From positions 3,064,501-3,128,500 of the forward strand of contig NZ_OY761445.1 of assembly GCF_963664415.1 (NCBI RefSeq): a DNA stretch of 64,000 bases, given 5' to 3'. The notes under the pieces are model-generated. The model ran no database searches and had not been told where the DNA came from. It saw nothing but the letters and a program-made list of their open reading frames with translations. A program made the position numbers and the translations under genes. The stretch comes from an uncultured Desulfobacter sp. (lineage in GTDB: Bacteria > Desulfobacterota > Desulfobacteria > Desulfobacterales > Desulfobacteraceae). Of this stretch, positions 35,959 to 45,325 are shown piece after piece. How positions within the stretch are numbered: the first letter of the stretch is position 1; every line of letters begins with the position of its first letter.

Positions 35959-37344
35959 TTATGGACTTACCGACAAAATTTTATCCAGGTCCAAATTGTG
36001 CCGCTTAAGCTTGTTGTTCAAGGTCGTTCTTGTAATGTTAAGAATTTTGGCGGCCTCGGTTTTGTTACCATTTGTCTGCTTTAGCGTCTCGATCAGAGCA
36101 ATACTTTCGATCTCATTCAGGGTTTTTCCGCCCCCTGAAAAATCATGGGCGGCTATATTTTCGGGTTCATAATCCTTTAACACGTTAGAGGGCAGATCTT
36201 TTTCACATATATACTGACCCATACACAGGATAATGGCGCGTTCTATTATATTTTCAAGTTCGCGCACATTTCCCGGCCAGCTGTACTTGACCAGGGCATC
36301 CATGGCCATAGGGGTAAACCCTTTAATATCTTTTTTATTCTCTCGTATGTACCGGTCTAAAAATTTCTGGGCAAGCAAAGGGATGTCATCTGATCTGTCT
36401 CGCAGTGGGGGCACCGTTACATTGATCACATTAAGCCGGTAAAACAGATCCTGGCGAAAATGTCCCGCGTCCACCTCTTTTTCCAAATTTTTGTTGGTGG
36501 CCACAATCACACGTACGTCAATGGTTGTAACTTTATCGGATCCCACTTTCTGAATCTCTTTTTCCTGGAGGACCCTGAGCAGTTTAACCTGCATGGATAA
36601 AGGAATCTCGCCGATTTCATCGAGAAAAATGGACCCCTTATCTGCCGATTTAAAAAGGCCTTCTCTGGATTTATCCGCCCCGGTGAACGCCCCTTTCTCA
36701 TGGCCGAACAGTTCAGATTCCAGAAGGGTTTCACTCAACGCGGCACAATTCACCGAGATCAAAGCATTCTCTTTTCGTTTACTGTTTTTGTGAATGGCCT
36801 TTGCAAACAACTCTTTGCCGGTACCGCTTTCCCCGGAAATTAGAATATTCGCATCGGTGGGAGCCGCAATTTTAGCCGTATCAATGACCTCTCTGATGGC
36901 CGTACTGGTGCCGATTATCCCAGAGAAGTCGCACTCGCCCAGCAACTGTTCTTTCAGTTGACTGTTTTCCAGGGACAATTGCAGATGTTTGGTTACGCGC
37001 TCAATGGAAAGCTTGAGCTCCTCAAAATTCAAGGGCTTGGTCAGATAGTCATCCGCCCCCAGCCGCATAGCTTCCACTGCTTTATCCACCGAAGAGTATG
37101 CGGTCATGATAATGACCGGTATGGCGGGGTTAAGGTGCTTAATCTCTTTGAGCGCCTCCATGCCGCCCACGTTGGCCATTCTGACATCCATAAGAACAAG
37201 GTCATAGGGCGTTTTTTGCACCTGTTCAATGGCATCGGCACCGTCTTTGACACATTCAATGGTGTAAGAAAGACTTTTTAAAAGCGTTTCCAGCATTGAC
37301 AGATGGGCTGTGTCATCATCAACAATCAGTAGTCGGCCTTTCAT
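35959..37344 (-). CDS. zraR: Sigma-54-dependent response regulator (ZraR/NtrC family)
   Basis: 461 residues with three domains. The receiver begins LLIVDDDTAHL and has the phospho-acceptor D53 in LVLMDVRM. The AAA+ domain has GESGTGKE (Walker A), ELFGHEKGAFTGADKS with the GAFTGA loop that contacts sigma-54, and FLDEIGEIP (Walker B). A Fis-type helix-turn-helix (NKTEAAKILNITRTTLNNKL) is at the C-terminus. It overlaps zraS by four bases and is the second gene of that pair. The sites at 39210-39335 and the sigma-54 promoter before zraP are its likely targets. Confidence 0.93.
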   Translation of the reverse strand: MKGRLLIVDDDTAHLSMLETLLKSLSYTIECVKDGADAIEQVQKTPYDLVLMDVRMANVGGMEALKEIKHLNPAIPVIIMTAYSSVDKAVEAMRLGADDYLTKPLNFEELKLSIERVTKHLQLSLENSQLKEQLLGECDFSGIIGTSTAIREVIDTAKIAAPTDANILISGESGTGKELFAKAIHKNSKRKENALISVNCAALSETLLESELFGHEKGAFTGADKSREGLFKSADKGSIFLDEIGEIPLSMQVKLLRVLQEKEIQKVGSDKVTTIDVRVIVATNKNLEKEVDAGHFRQDLFYRLNVINVTVPPLRDRSDDIPLLAQKFLDRYIRENKKDIKGFTPMAMDALVKYSWPGNVRELENIIERAIILCMGQYICEKDLPSNVLKDYEPENIAAHDFSGGGKTLNEIESIALIETLKQTNGNKTEAAKILNITRTTLNNKLKRHNLDLDKILSVSP

Positions 37345-39191
37345 ATCAACTCCTCTTTATTCTGATCCGATTTATTTTGTTTCAAGGGGATTGAAATCAC
37401 AAAGGTGGTCCCCTTATTTTTCAGACTTTCAATGGTGATGATCCCGCCATGGGTTTCGATGATTTTAAACGCAATGGCAAGGCCAAGGCCTGTACCGCTT
37501 TTTTTGGTAGTAAAATAGGGATTGAAAATATTGGCCTGATCTTGGGGAGATATACCGTTGCCCGTATCTGAAATCTCAAAACGCACCTTGTTCTCCACAG
37601 CCTTAACATTGACGGTTAAGGTGCCGCCCGACGGCATGGCCTGGATGGCATTGATAAAAATATTGAGCAGCACCTGGGTCAACCGGTCCTTATCCACCTC
37701 GACTTCGGGCAGGGTCGGTTCAACGGAACTGATGATTTTTATGCCTGCCGGATCTGCTTCATATTTTATCAGCCGCAACGCCTTGTCCACCAGTTCAAAA
37801 ACCCGAATTTTCCTCAATTCCAGTTTAATAGGCCGGGCAAACTCAAGCAGTTCCGAGATAACCCGATTCACCCGGTCAACCTCTTCAGCCATGATATTGG
37901 CGGCTTTTTTATTATCGCTTTGGGCATCAAACAGACTGCTGAAATAGGTGGCATAGCCTTTTATGGAACTTAAAGGATTTCTGACTTCATGGGCCACACC
38001 GGCCGCAAGAATACCCACAGCCGCCAGCTTCTCCTTTTGTTTAATCTCAAGTTCCAGTGCCCTGATCCGGCTTAAATCGTTAAGAATGAACACATGGCCG
38101 ATGAAGTTGCCCTGATCACCGACAATTTTTGTAATGGTTACGGAGACCGGAATTGCGTTGCCGTTAGATGACGGCAGTTTCAATTCCTGTTCTGAAACCA
38201 AACCGCCTTCATTCACCTGGTCAAACAGTGTCAACAAAAAAGGCGGCAGCACCTGGGCAGCCTTCTTACCCTTTATTTGGCCAAGCGCTTTTTTCAAAAA
38301 GATGGAAGCGCTTTTATTGACATAAATGACCGTTGCAGCATCATCCACCGCCACAATCCCCATGGGCAGGCAGGCAATCAGTTCGGAGGCAAATGCCCGG
38401 GTATCCAGAAGAAGTCTGCGGGAACGGGCATGGTTCTGGGCCCAGAACAAGGAAACAATGCCGCCAAGCCCTAAGAATAAAATCAGTGCAATGCTGATAA
38501 TGCTGTTTTGAATATCTTCTTTGCGGGCATGCTCAAACGGTGCGATGTCCATACCAATGACGATGACCGGTGGATTTTCAGGATCTAAAAGGCGTTGCCG
38601 GGATTGGCCTCTTATCCACCCTTGGGCGCAATCATTGGTGCACTCATGGGAACCATCCATGTGGTCTCTTCCCATCATATGTCTCCTTAACCCTTTACCG
38701 TTACCCTGGCCATGTTTCCCATGGCCTCTTAATGTCGGCAAAAAAATTTTATAGACTTCAAAATAGTCTTTTGATTCCTGCCCCTTGACCGTGCGCCATT
38801 GGGGGATATCAGAGGGTTGCGCCTCCCCTCTGGAGAGAGGCGGGGTAAACGGGGTACCGATTTTATCCTTTTGATTGTGTGCAAGGACAAGGCCGGATTG
38901 ATCTGCAATGACAATATAGGATATGTCTTGCTGGGCCGTCGTTTCCTTCATCAACGTCTGCAGATGCGCCTCACTTCCCATCCGACCCATCATCCCGGTG
39001 ATGGATCCCGCTTCAAAAGATCGAATCAGTGCCGCGCCTTTTTCAGAAAGAATCTGCCCCATATATTTTTTTTCACGGTTATAGTTCAGGACGGCCTGGG
39101 TGGCCACCACGCCCACAAGGACCACACTGATACCAATGATCACCCAGGGTGATATGGACCGGTATGGATAGGGTATTCTTTTATTTGACAT
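37341..39191 (-). CDS. zraS: Sensor histidine kinase (ZraS-like)
   Basis: 616-residue membrane kinase. Helix 1 is WVIIGISVVLVGVVATQAV; the periplasmic part (residues ~40-220) holds a His/Cys/Met-rich loop (GHGKHGQGNGKG, HMMGRDHMDGSHECTNDC) likely to bind metal; helix 2 is IISIALILFLGLGGIVSLFW. A PAS-like domain (ACLPMGIVAVDDAATVIYVN) precedes the HisKA box AAGVAHEVRNPLSSIKGYA and the HATPase boxes (NIFINAIQAMPSGG, FEISDTGNGISPQD, GTGLGLAI). E. coli ZraS senses zinc; the metal sensed here is inferred only. Confidence 0.92.
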   Translation of the reverse strand: MSNKRIPYPYRSISPWVIIGISVVLVGVVATQAVLNYNREKKYMGQILSEKGAALIRSFEAGSITGMMGRMGSEAHLQTLMKETTAQQDISYIVIADQSGLVLAHNQKDKIGTPFTPPLSRGEAQPSDIPQWRTVKGQESKDYFEVYKIFLPTLRGHGKHGQGNGKGLRRHMMGRDHMDGSHECTNDCAQGWIRGQSRQRLLDPENPPVIVIGMDIAPFEHARKEDIQNSIISIALILFLGLGGIVSLFWAQNHARSRRLLLDTRAFASELIACLPMGIVAVDDAATVIYVNKSASIFLKKALGQIKGKKAAQVLPPFLLTLFDQVNEGGLVSEQELKLPSSNGNAIPVSVTITKIVGDQGNFIGHVFILNDLSRIRALELEIKQKEKLAAVGILAAGVAHEVRNPLSSIKGYATYFSSLFDAQSDNKKAANIMAEEVDRVNRVISELLEFARPIKLELRKIRVFELVDKALRLIKYEADPAGIKIISSVEPTLPEVEVDKDRLTQVLLNIFINAIQAMPSGGTLTVNVKAVENKVRFEISDTGNGISPQDQANIFNPYFTTKKSGTGLGLAIAFKIIETHGGIITIESLKNKGTTFVISIPLKQNKSDQNKEELI

Positions 39192-39209
39192 AATATTTTT
39201 ACTGCTGAC

Positions 39210-39335
39210 CGATTAAATTTTAACCGCCGCCATTCGGCAAGTGATTAAAATTTAATCACAACGTCTCCTTTTTACAATGGACAAAATTCTCAAAAAGCCA
39301 AAAAGCATGCAATTACAAGCTGTTAAAAATTTACA
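39210..39335. promoter_or_regulatory. Three palindromic activator sites between zraS and zraP
   Basis: Three related inverted repeats: GATTAAA-T-TTTAACC (39211-39225), GTGATTAAA-A-TTTAATCAC (39241-39259, perfect) and TGTTAAA-A-ATTTACA (39321-39335). The first two are 32 bases apart, centre to centre, about three helical turns on one face. Their placement upstream of a sigma-54 promoter is what an NtrC-type activator such as ZraR needs. The binding protein is inferred from the neighbours. Confidence 0.65.
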
Positions 39336-39342
39336 ACTCTTC

Positions 39343-39358
39343 TGGCATACCGGTTGCA
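39343..39358 (+). promoter_or_regulatory. Sigma-54 promoter of zraP
   Basis: TGGCATACCGGTTGCA matches TGGCAYR-N4-TTGCW at every fixed base, with the GG and GC dinucleotides correctly spaced. It lies about 95 bases upstream of the zraP start and directly downstream of the palindromic sites. Confidence 0.88.
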
Positions 39359-39452
39359 ATATTAGGTCCATAAGGTTCATGAAGTTCGAACGGCGTACAT
39401 ATTTTAAGAACTTAACATTTATAACCACTTCACTTAAAAAAAGGAGTTTATC

Positions 39453-39869
39453 ATGAAAACAACAATCACAGCAGTCACAACACTTTTTATCGTAGGATTT
39501 TTTGCAGTCAGTGCATATGCTTGGGGATGCGGTTACGGATCCGGTGCAGGCAACGGCGGTTATGGAAAACGATTAAATAATCAGCCCGCGGTAAATCAGA
39601 AAGACCTTAACGCATATTATAAAGACACCCAGGCGCTGCGGACATCACTGTGCGCCGACCGGGCTGAGCTCAATGCAGTGATGGCAGGCCCAAACCCTGA
39701 TTCCAAAAAAGCCAGGGCCCTGTCCGAAAATATCAGCAAAACCCAGAATGCGCTGAGAGCCAAAGCCCAGCAGTACAATATCTCAGGTCCCATGGGCGGC
39801 CGTGGATACGGCCCGGGTGCAGGAAATTGTGGTGGTCAGTATCGTCATCACGCTGCCAGATGCTGGTAG
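39453..39869 (+). CDS. zraP: Periplasmic zinc-resistance-associated (ZraP/Spy-like) protein
   Basis: 138-residue exported protein. Signal peptide TAVTTLFIVGFFAVSAYA, then a Gly/Tyr/Cys-rich part (WGCGYGSGAGNGGYG), a helical central part (LNAYYKDTQALRTSLCADRAELNAVM) like Spy/ZraP, and a C-terminal tail GRGYGPGAGNC...YRHHAARCW with possible metal ligands. ZraP in enterobacteria is a zinc-dependent periplasmic chaperone and modulator of ZraS. The gene is divergent from zraSR, has a consensus sigma-54 promoter and ends at a strong terminator. Ribosome site AAGGAG before ATG. Confidence 0.85.
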   Translation: MKTTITAVTTLFIVGFFAVSAYAWGCGYGSGAGNGGYGKRLNNQPAVNQKDLNAYYKDTQALRTSLCADRAELNAVMAGPNPDSKKARALSENISKTQNALRAKAQQYNISGPMGGRGYGPGAGNCGGQYRHHAARCW

Positions 39870-39887
39870 ACCCTATCTGTGAAAATA

Positions 39888-39921
39888 AGGGCAGGCTGGT
39901 CATATGACCAGCCTGCCCTTT
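39888..39921. terminator. Bidirectional terminator between zraP and the aminotransferase gene
   Basis: Perfect 34-base palindrome (AAGGGCAGGCTGGTCAT and its complement, no loop beyond CATATG). It serves zraP on the plus strand and the convergent aminotransferase gene on the minus strand; the minus side is followed by TATTTTC. Confidence 0.85.
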
Positions 39922-39948
39922 AATGAAAAATCATTTTAGACACTGCAC

Positions 39949-41229
39949 CTAAGGCACTAGAACCCTTTCCAGACGTTCCACCATAAAATCCATCTCCTCG
40001 TCATTAATGATCAAGGGCGGAGAAATGCGAATGGTGTGGCCGTGACTGTCATTGACCACCAGCCCTTCTTTCATCAGTTTGCGGCAAAACTCCATGGCAT
40101 TGCCATCTTTAACTTCAATTCCGATGAAAAGCCCCAAGCCCCGAACCTCCTTAACATGGGGAGAGCGTTTGCCGATATCTTCAATGCGTTTTTTTAATCG
40201 TGCGCCCTTTTCGGCAGCCTGTTCATCCAGTTTTTCTTCCAGGAATACTTTCAGGGCAGCCGTACCCGCCACACAGGCCAAAGGATAGCCACCGAATGTG
40301 GAACCATCAGACCCTTTGGAAAAAATCATATCCATTATTTTGGTGTTGGTCATGAACACAGACAAGGGCACCAGACCGCCGGAAAGCGCCTTACCCAGAA
40401 TTAAACCGTCGGGTACAATGCCTTCGTATTCAAAGCAGAACCGCTTGCCGGTACGGCCCAAACCCACCTGAATTTCGTCACAGACCAGGAACAGGTCTTG
40501 TTCGTCGGCCAGCGCCCTCAAGCCCTTGAGGAACCCTTTGGGCGGTATACGCATACCGCCTTCCCCCTGCAGCGGTTCCACAAGAATGCCGCAGGTATTG
40601 GGGGTCACTGCTTTTTTAACTGCATCCAGATCCCCAAAGGGCACAGAGACAAAACCCGGTGTTAAAGGCCCGAACCCCTCTCTGTATTTTTTATTGGAAG
40701 AAAAGGAGACCACAGAAATGGTACGGCCATGGAAATTGCTGTTAAATACAATGATTTCCTGCTTGCCGTCTTCAATGCCTTTTTGTTTGAACCCATAGTA
40801 ACGCATGGCTTTGATTGCCGTTTCAACGGATTCCACCCCCCCATTTTTGGCCAAAACCTTGTTACCGTGGGCACCAAATCTTGGGGCAAGCTGGGGGGCA
40901 AATGCCGCACATTCGGAAAGAAAAATGCCTAATGGGTCAGTGAATACGACATTGGAGATCACCGATGCATAATTGCCGGTAAGTGCGTTGAGCAACGCAT
41001 TGGTAATGGCGGGATGATGGTGCCCCGGATTGGCAGCCGAGTAGGCGGCCAGGCAGTCCAGGTATTTGTTCCCCTTGTCATCGGTGAGCCAACAGCCCTG
41101 GGCACGTCTGACCACCAGGTTGATCCTGGTATAATGATGGGCACCGAAATTATCTTCCATGTTAAAGATTGAATTGTCTGATTCTGTGGAAAAGCCTTTG
41201 TAATTATGTATTTTTCTCATACTTGTCAT
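39949..41229 (-). CDS. rocD: Ornithine--oxo-acid aminotransferase-like class III aminotransferase
   Basis: 426-residue PLP enzyme. Motifs: GNKYLDCLAAYSAANPGHHHPAI, NGGVESVETAIKAMRYYG, FHGRTISVVSFS, ILVEPLQGEGGMRIPP, FLVCDEIQVGLGRTGKRFC and the PLP lysine in DGLILGKALSGGLVPLS. STFGGYPLACVAGTAAL closes the dimer site. These follow the ornithine delta-aminotransferase pattern closely. It converts ornithine to glutamate-5-semialdehyde with 2-oxoglutarate. The start is ATG 41229 after GGGAGGTGA. No arginine or proline genes are near. Acetylornithine aminotransferase is the main alternative. Confidence 0.88.
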   Translation of the reverse strand: MTSMRKIHNYKGFSTESDNSIFNMEDNFGAHHYTRINLVVRRAQGCWLTDDKGNKYLDCLAAYSAANPGHHHPAITNALLNALTGNYASVISNVVFTDPLGIFLSECAAFAPQLAPRFGAHGNKVLAKNGGVESVETAIKAMRYYGFKQKGIEDGKQEIIVFNSNFHGRTISVVSFSSNKKYREGFGPLTPGFVSVPFGDLDAVKKAVTPNTCGILVEPLQGEGGMRIPPKGFLKGLRALADEQDLFLVCDEIQVGLGRTGKRFCFEYEGIVPDGLILGKALSGGLVPLSVFMTNTKIMDMIFSKGSDGSTFGGYPLACVAGTAALKVFLEEKLDEQAAEKGARLKKRIEDIGKRSPHVKEVRGLGLFIGIEVKDGNAMEFCRKLMKEGLVVNDSHGHTIRISPPLIINDEEMDFMVERLERVLVP

Positions 41230-41255
41230 AATAATTCACCTCCCAATAATGGAAA

Positions 41256-42101
41256 CTATTTCACGGAAACGATAAAGGTGTGAACCCCCTCAACTTTCTT
41301 CTTAGGTTCAAACTTCAAAACCTCCCGTGTTGTGCGATTTTTAAGAAGTCGACGAATTCTTATTTTAGGGACGCGCTGATTGGCTGTGGATAATTTTGTC
41401 ATTTTAATACTGATTTCATTCTTGTTCTTGCAAAGACCGCCGATCAGCACCCCGGACCAACTGGCTGTGACCGGTTTTTGGGGGACACCGTTAACTGTAA
41501 CCTCGGCCTGGTAACCATAACTAAAGACATCAAGCAGAGCCGATGAATACGGCCTTTTGACCAAGGCCGGAGCAGGTTTCACCTTCCCATCCATGGCACA
41601 GGCCGGTCGCAGATCTGACTCATAAAAGCGTGTTTTCCGACCATCATCATGATACATTGGTTTGTCGCAACTCATGATAGCTTCCACTTTCCATCCCGAC
41701 TCATTTACGAATTTAATGGAACTGAAAGTTACGGTGGGGTTGCCTTTAGCATCTTTTTCTCCAGAATTTCCAACATATACAAGGTTTGCATTATCACCTC
41801 TTTGAATTACGCGTGCAAATTCCATTTTGGAAATATCAGGGCTGTATTTTGCAAAACTTTTTATGATATCAGGTGTTAACGACCGCTGAGCTGAAATTAA
41901 TTTATTTTTTAACGTAAATAGGCTGTAGGAGGACATTGTTTTTTGAAGTTCCGACTCATTCCCTGATCTGCTTGCTTTAAGATATGCATGCCAGGCGTTT
42001 TCAAGATTCGATTGTAAAGGATGGGCAAAAGCACAGTCAAAGGCCGGAACCAAAAGGCATGTAAAGAATACCAGAAGAAGCGCGTTTATTCGTAACGCCA
42101 T
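41256..42101 (-). CDS. Unknown exported protein
   Basis: 281 residues with a signal peptide (LLLVFFTCLLVPAFDCAFA). No domain is recognised. The first half (LENAWHAYLKASRSGNESELQKTMSSYSLFTLKNKL) looks like a helical DUF4878/SnoaL-like exported fold, with VYVGNSGEKDAKGNPTVTFSSIKFVNESGWKVE as beta sheet. The second half has ALLDVFSYGYQAEVTVNGVPQ. Start ATG 42101 follows GGAGG. It lies 26 bases upstream of the aminotransferase gene on the same strand and may be cotranscribed. Function unknown. Confidence 0.75.
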   Translation of the reverse strand: MALRINALLLVFFTCLLVPAFDCAFAHPLQSNLENAWHAYLKASRSGNESELQKTMSSYSLFTLKNKLISAQRSLTPDIIKSFAKYSPDISKMEFARVIQRGDNANLVYVGNSGEKDAKGNPTVTFSSIKFVNESGWKVEAIMSCDKPMYHDDGRKTRFYESDLRPACAMDGKVKPAPALVKRPYSSALLDVFSYGYQAEVTVNGVPQKPVTASWSGVLIGGLCKNKNEISIKMTKLSTANQRVPKIRIRRLLKNRTTREVLKFEPKKKVEGVHTFIVSVK

Positions 42102-42171
42102 GTTTTAAATCCTCCATTTCCAAGGGTAACTTGCATCTTTTTTCTTTTATTGTTGAATCTATTCGAATTTA

Positions 42172-42263
42172 CATGAAAGCGCCCATACGTTGCTAAGTGT
42201 CTTTCATGTTTGTTGTGGGGCAAGCCCGGATGTTGATAGACCAGATCGGACCATAGCCATTAT
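42172..42263. repeat. ~92-bp interspersed repeat, copy A
   Basis: First of three related copies (others at 42387-42478 and 45326-45417). Each starts ATGAAAG, has a matching CTTTCAT 30 bases later (a stem of 7 bp) and ends with GATAGACC...CCATnGCCnTTA. This copy is the most diverged. It lies between the unknown exported protein gene and copy B. Confidence 0.75.
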
Positions 42264-42386
42264 TAATTTTTAGGGTAGGCACACCTTTTTGTCAACCGAA
42301 CCATGAAATATTCAAGGCATACCCATTTTTATGCTTAGTGTAAAATGCCGGGAGTAAATGTAATATACCATTGAAGATTTTTTTTA

Positions 42387-42478
42387 TATGAAAGTACCAA
42401 CAAGTCGCTGAGTTCCTTTCATGTTTTGTTTTGGACCGGGCCTGGGCGCTGATAGACCAAGTCGGCCCATGGCCGTTA
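42387..42478. repeat. ~92-bp interspersed repeat, copy B (contains the dctM stop codon)
   Basis: Runs from ATGAAAG to GGCCATGGCC-like GCCCATGGCCGTTA; the terminal TTA is the dctM stop codon read on the minus strand. The ATGAAAG/CTTTCAT stem and the GGCCATGGCC core could form hairpins in the 3' end of the transcript. Confidence 0.8.
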
Positions 42479-43777
42479 CAGCAGTCCCGGCAGAAAAGTA
42501 ATAATCCAGGGGCACACCATCAGAAGCACAATGCAGATCAGATAAGCCGGCAGAAAAAAAGTCACCCCTTTAAACACCTCTTTTAAGGTACTGCCCTTGG
42601 CCATGCCTGCCACCACATAGGTGGTGGCTCCCACAGGAGGCGTAACCGCACCAAGGGTTGTTACCACGGTGATAAGAACAGCAAACCAGATCGGATCACA
42701 GCCCATCTGGGAGGCCACAGGGAAAAAGATGGGGATGGTGATCAGCAACAGGGCCAAAGCATCCATGATGGCACCGCCAATGGCATACATGCAAAAAATG
42801 ACGGCCAGAATTATGGGATCGGGCACGTTCAGCCCCGCCACCCAGGAGGCCATGTTAAACGGAATGCGGGTAATGGTTAAAAATTTGCCCAGGATCATGG
42901 CCCCTGCAATGAGCATAATGACCATGCAGGAGACCCGCAGGGTATCCATGATGGCCTTTTTAAAATTTTCCCAGGAAAGCGTCCGCTGGACCAGGCTGAT
43001 GACCACGGCAAAAAAGGCCCCGGCCCCGCCCGCTTCAGACGGGGTAAAGTATCCGGCATACAGCCCGGTCATAATCAGACAAAACAGAATCAGCATCTCA
43101 ACGGCCCCGGAAAGAGACCGGAATCGTTCGGCAAAACCCGACTTGGGACCGGCCGGGCCCCATTCGGGATTCAGACGGCAGACCACATACACCGTAAACA
43201 ACATCAGCAGGCACAAAAGAAGCCCGGCCCCGATGCCGCCGTAAAAAAGCCGTGCAATGGACTGCTCCGTGGAAAGCCCGATGATGATCAGCACCACGGA
43301 GGGCGGAATCACAACCCCCAGAGTGGAGCCGCAGGCAATGGAGCCGCATGAAAGCATGGGCTTATACCTGAAATTGGACATCTGGGGAAATGCCACCGTG
43401 GTCATGGTGGCAGCCGTGGCCGTATTGGACCCGCAGATGGCGGCAAAAGCTGCGCAGGCCATGATGGTGGCCATGGCAATACCGCCCCGGATATGACCGA
43501 CCCACTTATACGCCGCTTTGTAAAGACGGTCATTAACCCCGGAATAAAAGGCGATCTGCCCCATGAACACAAACAATGGAATCACGGTGAGCCCGTACTT
43601 GGAAAACACGGACCAGAACTCCTGGCTGACCATGTTTACACCGGCATTGAAATTGATAATATAGGAAAAACCGCCAAAACCCACCAGGGCCATGGCAAAG
43701 CCTACGGGCATGCCGAACACGAACAGCAACAGCATCAAAACGGCAATCCCGAGGATGCCCACCAGGGTCAGGCTCAT
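42476..43777 (-). CDS. dctM: TRAP transporter large permease (DctM)
   Basis: 433-residue membrane protein of 12 or so helices. Family signatures: FGMPVGFAMALVGFGG, VIPLFVFMGQIAFYSGV, GSNTATAATMTTVAFPQM, CGSIACGSTLGVVIPPSVVLIIIG and LGAVTPPVGATTYVVAGMA. It moves the substrate in symport with Na+ or H+, handed over by DctP. The stop is part of repeat B. Start overlaps the dctQ stop by four bases. Substrate probably a carboxylate or an aromatic acid given the neighbours, but that is inference. Confidence 0.93.
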   Translation of the reverse strand: MSLTLVGILGIAVLMLLLFVFGMPVGFAMALVGFGGFSYIINFNAGVNMVSQEFWSVFSKYGLTVIPLFVFMGQIAFYSGVNDRLYKAAYKWVGHIRGGIAMATIMACAAFAAICGSNTATAATMTTVAFPQMSNFRYKPMLSCGSIACGSTLGVVIPPSVVLIIIGLSTEQSIARLFYGGIGAGLLLCLLMLFTVYVVCRLNPEWGPAGPKSGFAERFRSLSGAVEMLILFCLIMTGLYAGYFTPSEAGGAGAFFAVVISLVQRTLSWENFKKAIMDTLRVSCMVIMLIAGAMILGKFLTITRIPFNMASWVAGLNVPDPIILAVIFCMYAIGGAIMDALALLLITIPIFFPVASQMGCDPIWFAVLITVVTTLGAVTPPVGATTYVVAGMAKGSTLKEVFKGVTFFLPAYLICIVLLMVCPWIITFLPGLL

Positions 43778-44259
43778 TTGGAATCCTTTAGAATAAATAA
43801 TTTGATCAGATCAATAAACAGCATGGCCGCCAGCAGAAAGCAGCCGAATGCCACCACAAAGGCAAAGGGATAATAGACCATTCTAAGGGTTTCCGACACC
43901 TCGCCTGTCTCAAGAAGGGTCATGCCCCGGCGGCCCACAAACCAGGCGGCTAAAAGAAAAAAAAGCGTGCATAATCCGTTGTTCACGGCAAAGACGGCCT
44001 TTTTGACACCTCGCGGAAACCGGCTGATCAAAATATCCACATGGATATGCTCTCTTTTTTTCTGGGTAAAACCCATGGACAGGGCCGTAATCACGGCCCC
44101 TGCAAATCCCATGATTTCATAGGTGCCCCGGATGGGCACCCAGACCCTGCGCAGGACAATGTTACCCATGGTTAAAAGGATCATGAACACCAGGATGGTC
44201 CCGGCGATGATCCCGGCGCATCGATTAAGGACATCGCTTATTTTTTCAATGGTTTCCAT
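43774..44259 (-). CDS. dctQ: TRAP transporter small permease (DctQ)
   Basis: 161-residue membrane protein with four predicted helices. GTILVFMILLTMGNIVLRRVWVPIRGTYEIMGFAGA matches the DctQ family, as does TQKKREHIHVDILISRFPRG. It pairs with DctM. Start ATG 44259 lies ten bases after the dctP stop; the stop overlaps dctM. Confidence 0.92.
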   Translation of the reverse strand: METIEKISDVLNRCAGIIAGTILVFMILLTMGNIVLRRVWVPIRGTYEIMGFAGAVITALSMGFTQKKREHIHVDILISRFPRGVKKAVFAVNNGLCTLFFLLAAWFVGRRGMTLLETGEVSETLRMVYYPFAFVVAFGCFLLAAMLFIDLIKLFILKDSK

Positions 44260-44269
44260 GGGTCTATAA

Positions 44270-45286
44270 TTATTTTGCAGTGCGCTTTGCGATAAGTTCT
44301 TTAATATCTTTAACTATCTGATCTCCGGGCAAACCGCTTTCATTGGCTTTTTTGATCCAGTTTTCCGTAATAGGAGCAAGCGGCGCATTCCACTCGGCCT
44401 TTTTCTCGGGAGACAGGGTAATCACTTCAACCTGGTGCTCTTTTTTTGACCAGGCAATGGCATCGCTGACATGCTGATCCATATATTCACCGGTCCAGGC
44501 GGCCTGTTCTTCGATCATACCGTCCATGGCCTGCTTAACGTCATCCGGCAGTTTATTCCAGGCGCGTTTATTCATAATCACGGCAAAGGGATAGATCACG
44601 GTGTCGGTGATGGTGATGTATTTGCAGATTTCAGCAAATTTAAGATCCTTCATCACCTCCAAGGAGGAAAAAACGCCTTTTACCACGCCTTTTTGCAGGG
44701 CTTCGGGGGTGTCGGACATGGGCATGCCCACCTGATTGGCACCCCAGGATTTAAGGATCTGGGCCGCACCGCCGGATGCCCGCAGATCCAAGCCCTTGAT
44801 ATCAGCAAGTTCGGCCACCGGTGCCTTGGACATGATGTTGGCAGGCGCTGTGACAAACATGGTCAACACCTTGACTTTGTCAAAGGCTTTGGGCTGGTAT
44901 TTGTTGTACAGATCCAGGAGCACAAGGCTGCCGGTTTCGGCATCGGGAATTTCCAGGGGAAGGCTTGTGGCATTGGTCACGGTGAAACGGCCGGGCTGGT
45001 AAGCCATGCAGATACAACCGATGTCGGCCTGGCCGTTAATAACCCCGTCCATCATGTCTTTGGCACCCAAAAGCGTACCACCGGGAAAGGTGTTGATCCG
45101 TACAGCACCGTCTGTGCGTTTTTCGATTTCGGTTTTCCATCTTTCCATCTGTACACAGGGAAAGGTGGGTGCAGGGGGGAAATTTGCATAGTTCAGGCTG
45201 ACCTTAGCCTGCGCCGTTACAGGGGTGATACCGGAAACCATTGCGACCGCTGCCAGAACACAAAAAAATAATGAGACTTTTTTCAT
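44270..45286 (-). CDS. dctP: TRAP transporter substrate-binding protein (DctP)
   Basis: 338 residues with signal peptide FFCVLAAVAMVSGITPVTAQA. Family pattern: NTFPGGTLLGAKDMMDGVINGQADIG, ASGGAAQILKSWGANQVGMP and MSDTPEALQKGVVKGVFSSLEVMKDLKFAEICKYI, with the conserved arginine in LDLRASGG that binds a carboxylate. Ribosome site AAAGGAG. First gene of dctPQM. The ~130-base gap to paaK holds repeat copy C, so it may have its own promoter. Confidence 0.92.
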   Translation of the reverse strand: MKKVSLFFCVLAAVAMVSGITPVTAQAKVSLNYANFPPAPTFPCVQMERWKTEIEKRTDGAVRINTFPGGTLLGAKDMMDGVINGQADIGCICMAYQPGRFTVTNATSLPLEIPDAETGSLVLLDLYNKYQPKAFDKVKVLTMFVTAPANIMSKAPVAELADIKGLDLRASGGAAQILKSWGANQVGMPMSDTPEALQKGVVKGVFSSLEVMKDLKFAEICKYITITDTVIYPFAVIMNKRAWNKLPDDVKQAMDGMIEEQAAWTGEYMDQHVSDAIAWSKKEHQVEVITLSPEKKAEWNAPLAPITENWIKKANESGLPGDQIVKDIKELIAKRTAK

Positions 45287-45325
45287 TTTAACTCCTTTGT
45301 CTTTCCCCGCAGGGAGTAAATTTAA

